Under the pieces are notes generated by a model. That model searched no databases. It was not told the DNA's origin and saw nothing but the letters and a program-made list of their open reading frames with translations. A stretch of DNA of 7,665 nt from DASWRT01 sp036403035 (GTDB lineage: Bacteria; Pseudomonadota; Alphaproteobacteria; ATCC43930; CGMCC-115725), in NCBI GenBank assembly GCA_036403035.1, contig DASWRT010000306.1:1-7665 (forward strand), in the 5' to 3' direction. Shown piece after piece: positions 6,416-7,665 of this stretch (its first letter is position 1; every line of letters starts with the position of its first letter). The translations under genes were made by a program, and so were the position numbers.

Positions 6416-7318
6416 ATGCCGCGGACCGTCGTGGCGGTGATCGCGCCGGGAGAGATGGGCGCGGCGGTGGGCCGCCGCCTGCGCGAGCGCGGCGCCTCCG
6501 TCCGCACCTCGCTCGCCGGGCGCAGCGCCGCCAGCGCCGAGCGCGTCCGCCGCGCCGGCATCGAGCCGGTCGGCGACGACGCTGATCTGGTCGCGGGCGC
6601 CGGCATCGTCCTGTCGATCGTCCCGCCGGGCGAAGCGGTGGCGCTCGCCGAACGCCTCGCCCCGGCGCTGCGCGGCCTGCCGAGCGGCAGCGGCGCGAAA
6701 CCGGTCTATGTCGACTGCAACGCGGTGAGCCCGGAGACGGTGCGCCGCGTCGCCGACCGCCTCGCCGATACCGGATGCGCGTTCGTCGACGCCGGCATCA
6801 TCGGCGCGCCGCCGCAGCCGGAGCAGGGCGACGACGCCGGCCCGCGCATCTACGTCTCGGGCGGGAAGGAGGGGCTGCGGCCCGTCCTCGCGCTGCGCGG
6901 GCACGGGCTCGACGTCCGGCCGCTCGCCGGCGGGATCGGCGCCGCCTCGGCGCTGAAGATGGCCTATGCGTCCCTGACGAAGGGCCTGACCGCGCTCGGC
7001 ACGGCAATGATGCTCGGCGCCGAGGCCGGCGGCGTCGCGGACGCCCTGCAAGCCGAGCTGGCCGCGAGCCAGCCGGCGCTGCTCGCCTGGCTGTCGCGGC
7101 AGGTGCCGGGCATGCTGCCCAAGGCCTATCGCTGGGTCGCCGAGATGGAGGAGATCTCCCGCTTCCTCGACGATCCCGGCGGCAGCCAAATGCTGTCCGG
7201 TGCCGCGCGCCTCTACGAGCGGATCGCGGCGGCCCGCCGGGCCGAGGGAGAAAACCGCGGCGGCGCCGAGGACGACGCGCTCGCCCGACTCCGACAATTC
7301 CTCGACCGCGGCCGCTGA
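6416..7318 (+). CDS. NAD(P)-dependent oxidoreductase, 6-phosphogluconate/3-hydroxyisobutyrate dehydrogenase-like with DUF1932 C-terminal domain
   Basis: A 300-residue cytoplasmic enzyme of the beta-hydroxyacid dehydrogenase superfamily. Residues 4-24 form the first strand and helix of a Rossmann fold with the nucleotide loop APGEMG (10-15). LSIVPPGEA (66-74) and VDCNAVSPET (99-108) follow as in this superfamily, then FVDAGIIGAPP (123-133), equivalent to the substrate loop of 3-hydroxyisobutyrate dehydrogenases. GIGAASALKMAYAS (173-186) contains the likely catalytic Lys181. The helical C-terminal half, about 185-300, fits DUF1932. The first Gly of the classical GxGxxG loop is replaced by Ala, which I recall as common in DUF1932 proteins. 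The reaction is probably oxidation of a small beta-hydroxy acid with NAD+ or NADP+, but the substrate cannot be read. It follows the VWA gene by 23 bases and probably shares its transcript, although no functional link is obvious. Confidence 0.92.
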   Translation: MPRTVVAVIAPGEMGAAVGRRLRERGASVRTSLAGRSAASAERVRRAGIEPVGDDADLVAGAGIVLSIVPPGEAVALAERLAPALRGLPSGSGAKPVYVDCNAVSPETVRRVADRLADTGCAFVDAGIIGAPPQPEQGDDAGPRIYVSGGKEGLRPVLALRGHGLDVRPLAGGIGAASALKMAYASLTKGLTALGTAMMLGAEAGGVADALQAELAASQPALLAWLSRQVPGMLPKAYRWVAEMEEISRFLDDPGGSQMLSGAARLYERIAAARRAEGENRGGAEDDALARLRQFLDRGR

Positions 7319-7330
7319 GTCGAATTAACA

Positions 7331-7431
7331 ACGTCTGAACCACCAAGACACCAAGGAAGTTCCGGCGCACCGCGTGCGCTAAATAAACCTTCTTGGTGTC
7401 TTGGTGTGTTTATGGTTCGAACGTGTTTTTT
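7331..7431 (+). terminator. Nested palindrome with T tract: possible terminator or dispersed repeat
   Basis: Three stems stack. The basal stem is ACGTCTGAAC (7331-7340) with GTTCGAACGT (7415-7424), having one mismatch and one G-U pair. The middle stem is CACCAAGACACCAAG (7341-7355) with CTTGGTGTCTTGGTG (7392-7406), 15 perfect pairs; an 8-base bulge (7407-7414) separates it from the basal stem. The apical hairpin is GCGCAC-CGC-GTGCGC (7365-7379). TTTTTT follows at 7426-7431, two bases after the basal stem, then CTTTT. Position (13 bases after the dehydrogenase stop) and the T tract fit a Rho-independent terminator, but the structure is longer than usual. The arms are made of tandem 8-base units (CACCAAGA, CACCAAGG), and the local AT content differs from the surroundings, which would also fit a mobile palindromic repeat. 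Confidence 0.6.
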
Positions 7432-7488
7432 CTTTTATCAATCTTGCCCAACCCCATTGCAACTCCGCTCCCGGCCCTGCCGTTCTCT

Positions 7489-7506
7489 GATCGACTGCGG
7501 TCGATC
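7489..7506. repeat. Perfect 7-base inverted repeat GATCGAC-TGCG-GTCGATC
   Basis: The arms at 7489-7495 and 7500-7506 pair perfectly around a 4-base loop. The repeat lies in the leader of the small downstream gene, 12 bases before its ribosome binding site. It could be an RNA hairpin or an operator; no T tract follows, so it is not a typical terminator. Confidence 0.45.
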
Positions 7507-7518
7507 GACCGACGGACT

Positions 7519-7528
7519 GGAGGGAGGA
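7519..7528 (+). promoter_or_regulatory. Ribosome binding site of the small downstream gene
   Basis: GGAGGGAGGA ends 6 bases before the ATG at 7535. This strong purine-rich match is the main support that the frame starting at 7535 is a real gene. Confidence 0.7.
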
Positions 7529-7534
7529 CACGGC

Positions 7535-7665
7535 ATGACGAATGGGCAAAAGCGGAATGATACGGACCGGCTCGACCATCCGCAGGGCGGGAAGCCGAGC
7601 CTCGGCGGCATCGGCCGCGAGACCGAGCGCCCCGACGTCGACGAGAAGCGGCAGGAGAGCGTCGG
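7535..7665 (+). CDS. Small hydrophilic protein of unknown function (3' end off window)
   Basis: The first 43 codons of a frame that is still open at the right edge. The visible sequence (beginning MTNGQKRNDTDRLDHPQGGK) is highly polar, rich in Asp, Glu, Lys, Arg, Gly and Pro. It has no signal peptide, no membrane segment and no hydrophobic core, suggesting a flexible soluble protein. Support comes from the strong ribosome binding site at 7519-7528 and the absence of a stop through the end. I do not recognise the family. It is separated from the dehydrogenase by the palindrome at 7331-7431 and probably has its own promoter, though none is clear in 7432-7518. Confidence 0.6.
   Translation, partial: MTNGQKRNDTDRLDHPQGGKPSLGGIGRETERPDVDEKRQESV

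Noticed and set aside
6236..7297. 353-codon minus-strand open frame opposite the dehydrogenase
   Set aside because: No motif is seen, and the plus strand encodes a complete Rossmann-fold enzyme.
7379..7579. 66-codon minus-strand open frame across the palindrome region
   Set aside because: It has no ribosome binding site that I can see and no motif, and it overlaps the better supported plus-strand start at 7535.

Overview
The window comes from a very GC-rich bacterium, most likely an alphaproteobacterium. The reasons are the dense G/C third-codon positions, a DUF1194-type von Willebrand factor A (VWA) protein, a FecR/DUF6600 secreted protein, a DUF1932-type dehydrogenase, and a possible EcfG-like stress promoter. 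The exact genus cannot be read from this sequence. No rRNA, tRNA, CRISPR array, insertion sequence or phage gene was seen.

Left part (1-2959, minus strand): two genes of an ABC importer operon of the nitrate/sulfonate/taurine class. A 588-residue permease with two fused membrane halves is followed after 14 bases by an ATPase carrying an extra C-terminal 'AAA-associated' domain; the ATPase runs off the left edge. No substrate-binding protein lies in the window, so the substrate is unknown.

Middle (3191-5398, minus strand): a 735-residue exported protein with a signal peptide, a FecR-like domain, a tryptophan-rich DUF6600 block, a histidine-rich loop, a ladder of Asn-X-Thr/Ser motifs, and a long Pro/Ala/Gln/His tail. 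It is transcribed away from the next gene. The 223-base divergent gap (5399-5621) holds ribosome binding sites for both genes, a GGAACG/CGTTCC inverted repeat and weak promoter candidates.

Right part (5622-7318, plus strand): an exported DUF1194 VWA protein with a complete metal-ion-dependent adhesion site, followed after 23 bases by a 300-residue NAD(P)-binding oxidoreductase of the DUF1932 (6-phosphogluconate/3-hydroxyisobutyrate dehydrogenase-like) type. The pair probably shares a transcript. That transcript could end in a nested palindrome with a T tract (7331-7431), built from CACCAAGA-like units, which could also be a dispersed repeat. The last feature is the start of a small hydrophilic protein of unknown function (from 7535) with a strong ribosome binding site; it runs off the right edge.

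Overall this looks like an ordinary chromosomal region. I found no clear new system. The points most worth a second look are the nested palindrome, the architecture of the secreted FecR/DUF6600 protein, and the control region between it and the VWA gene.
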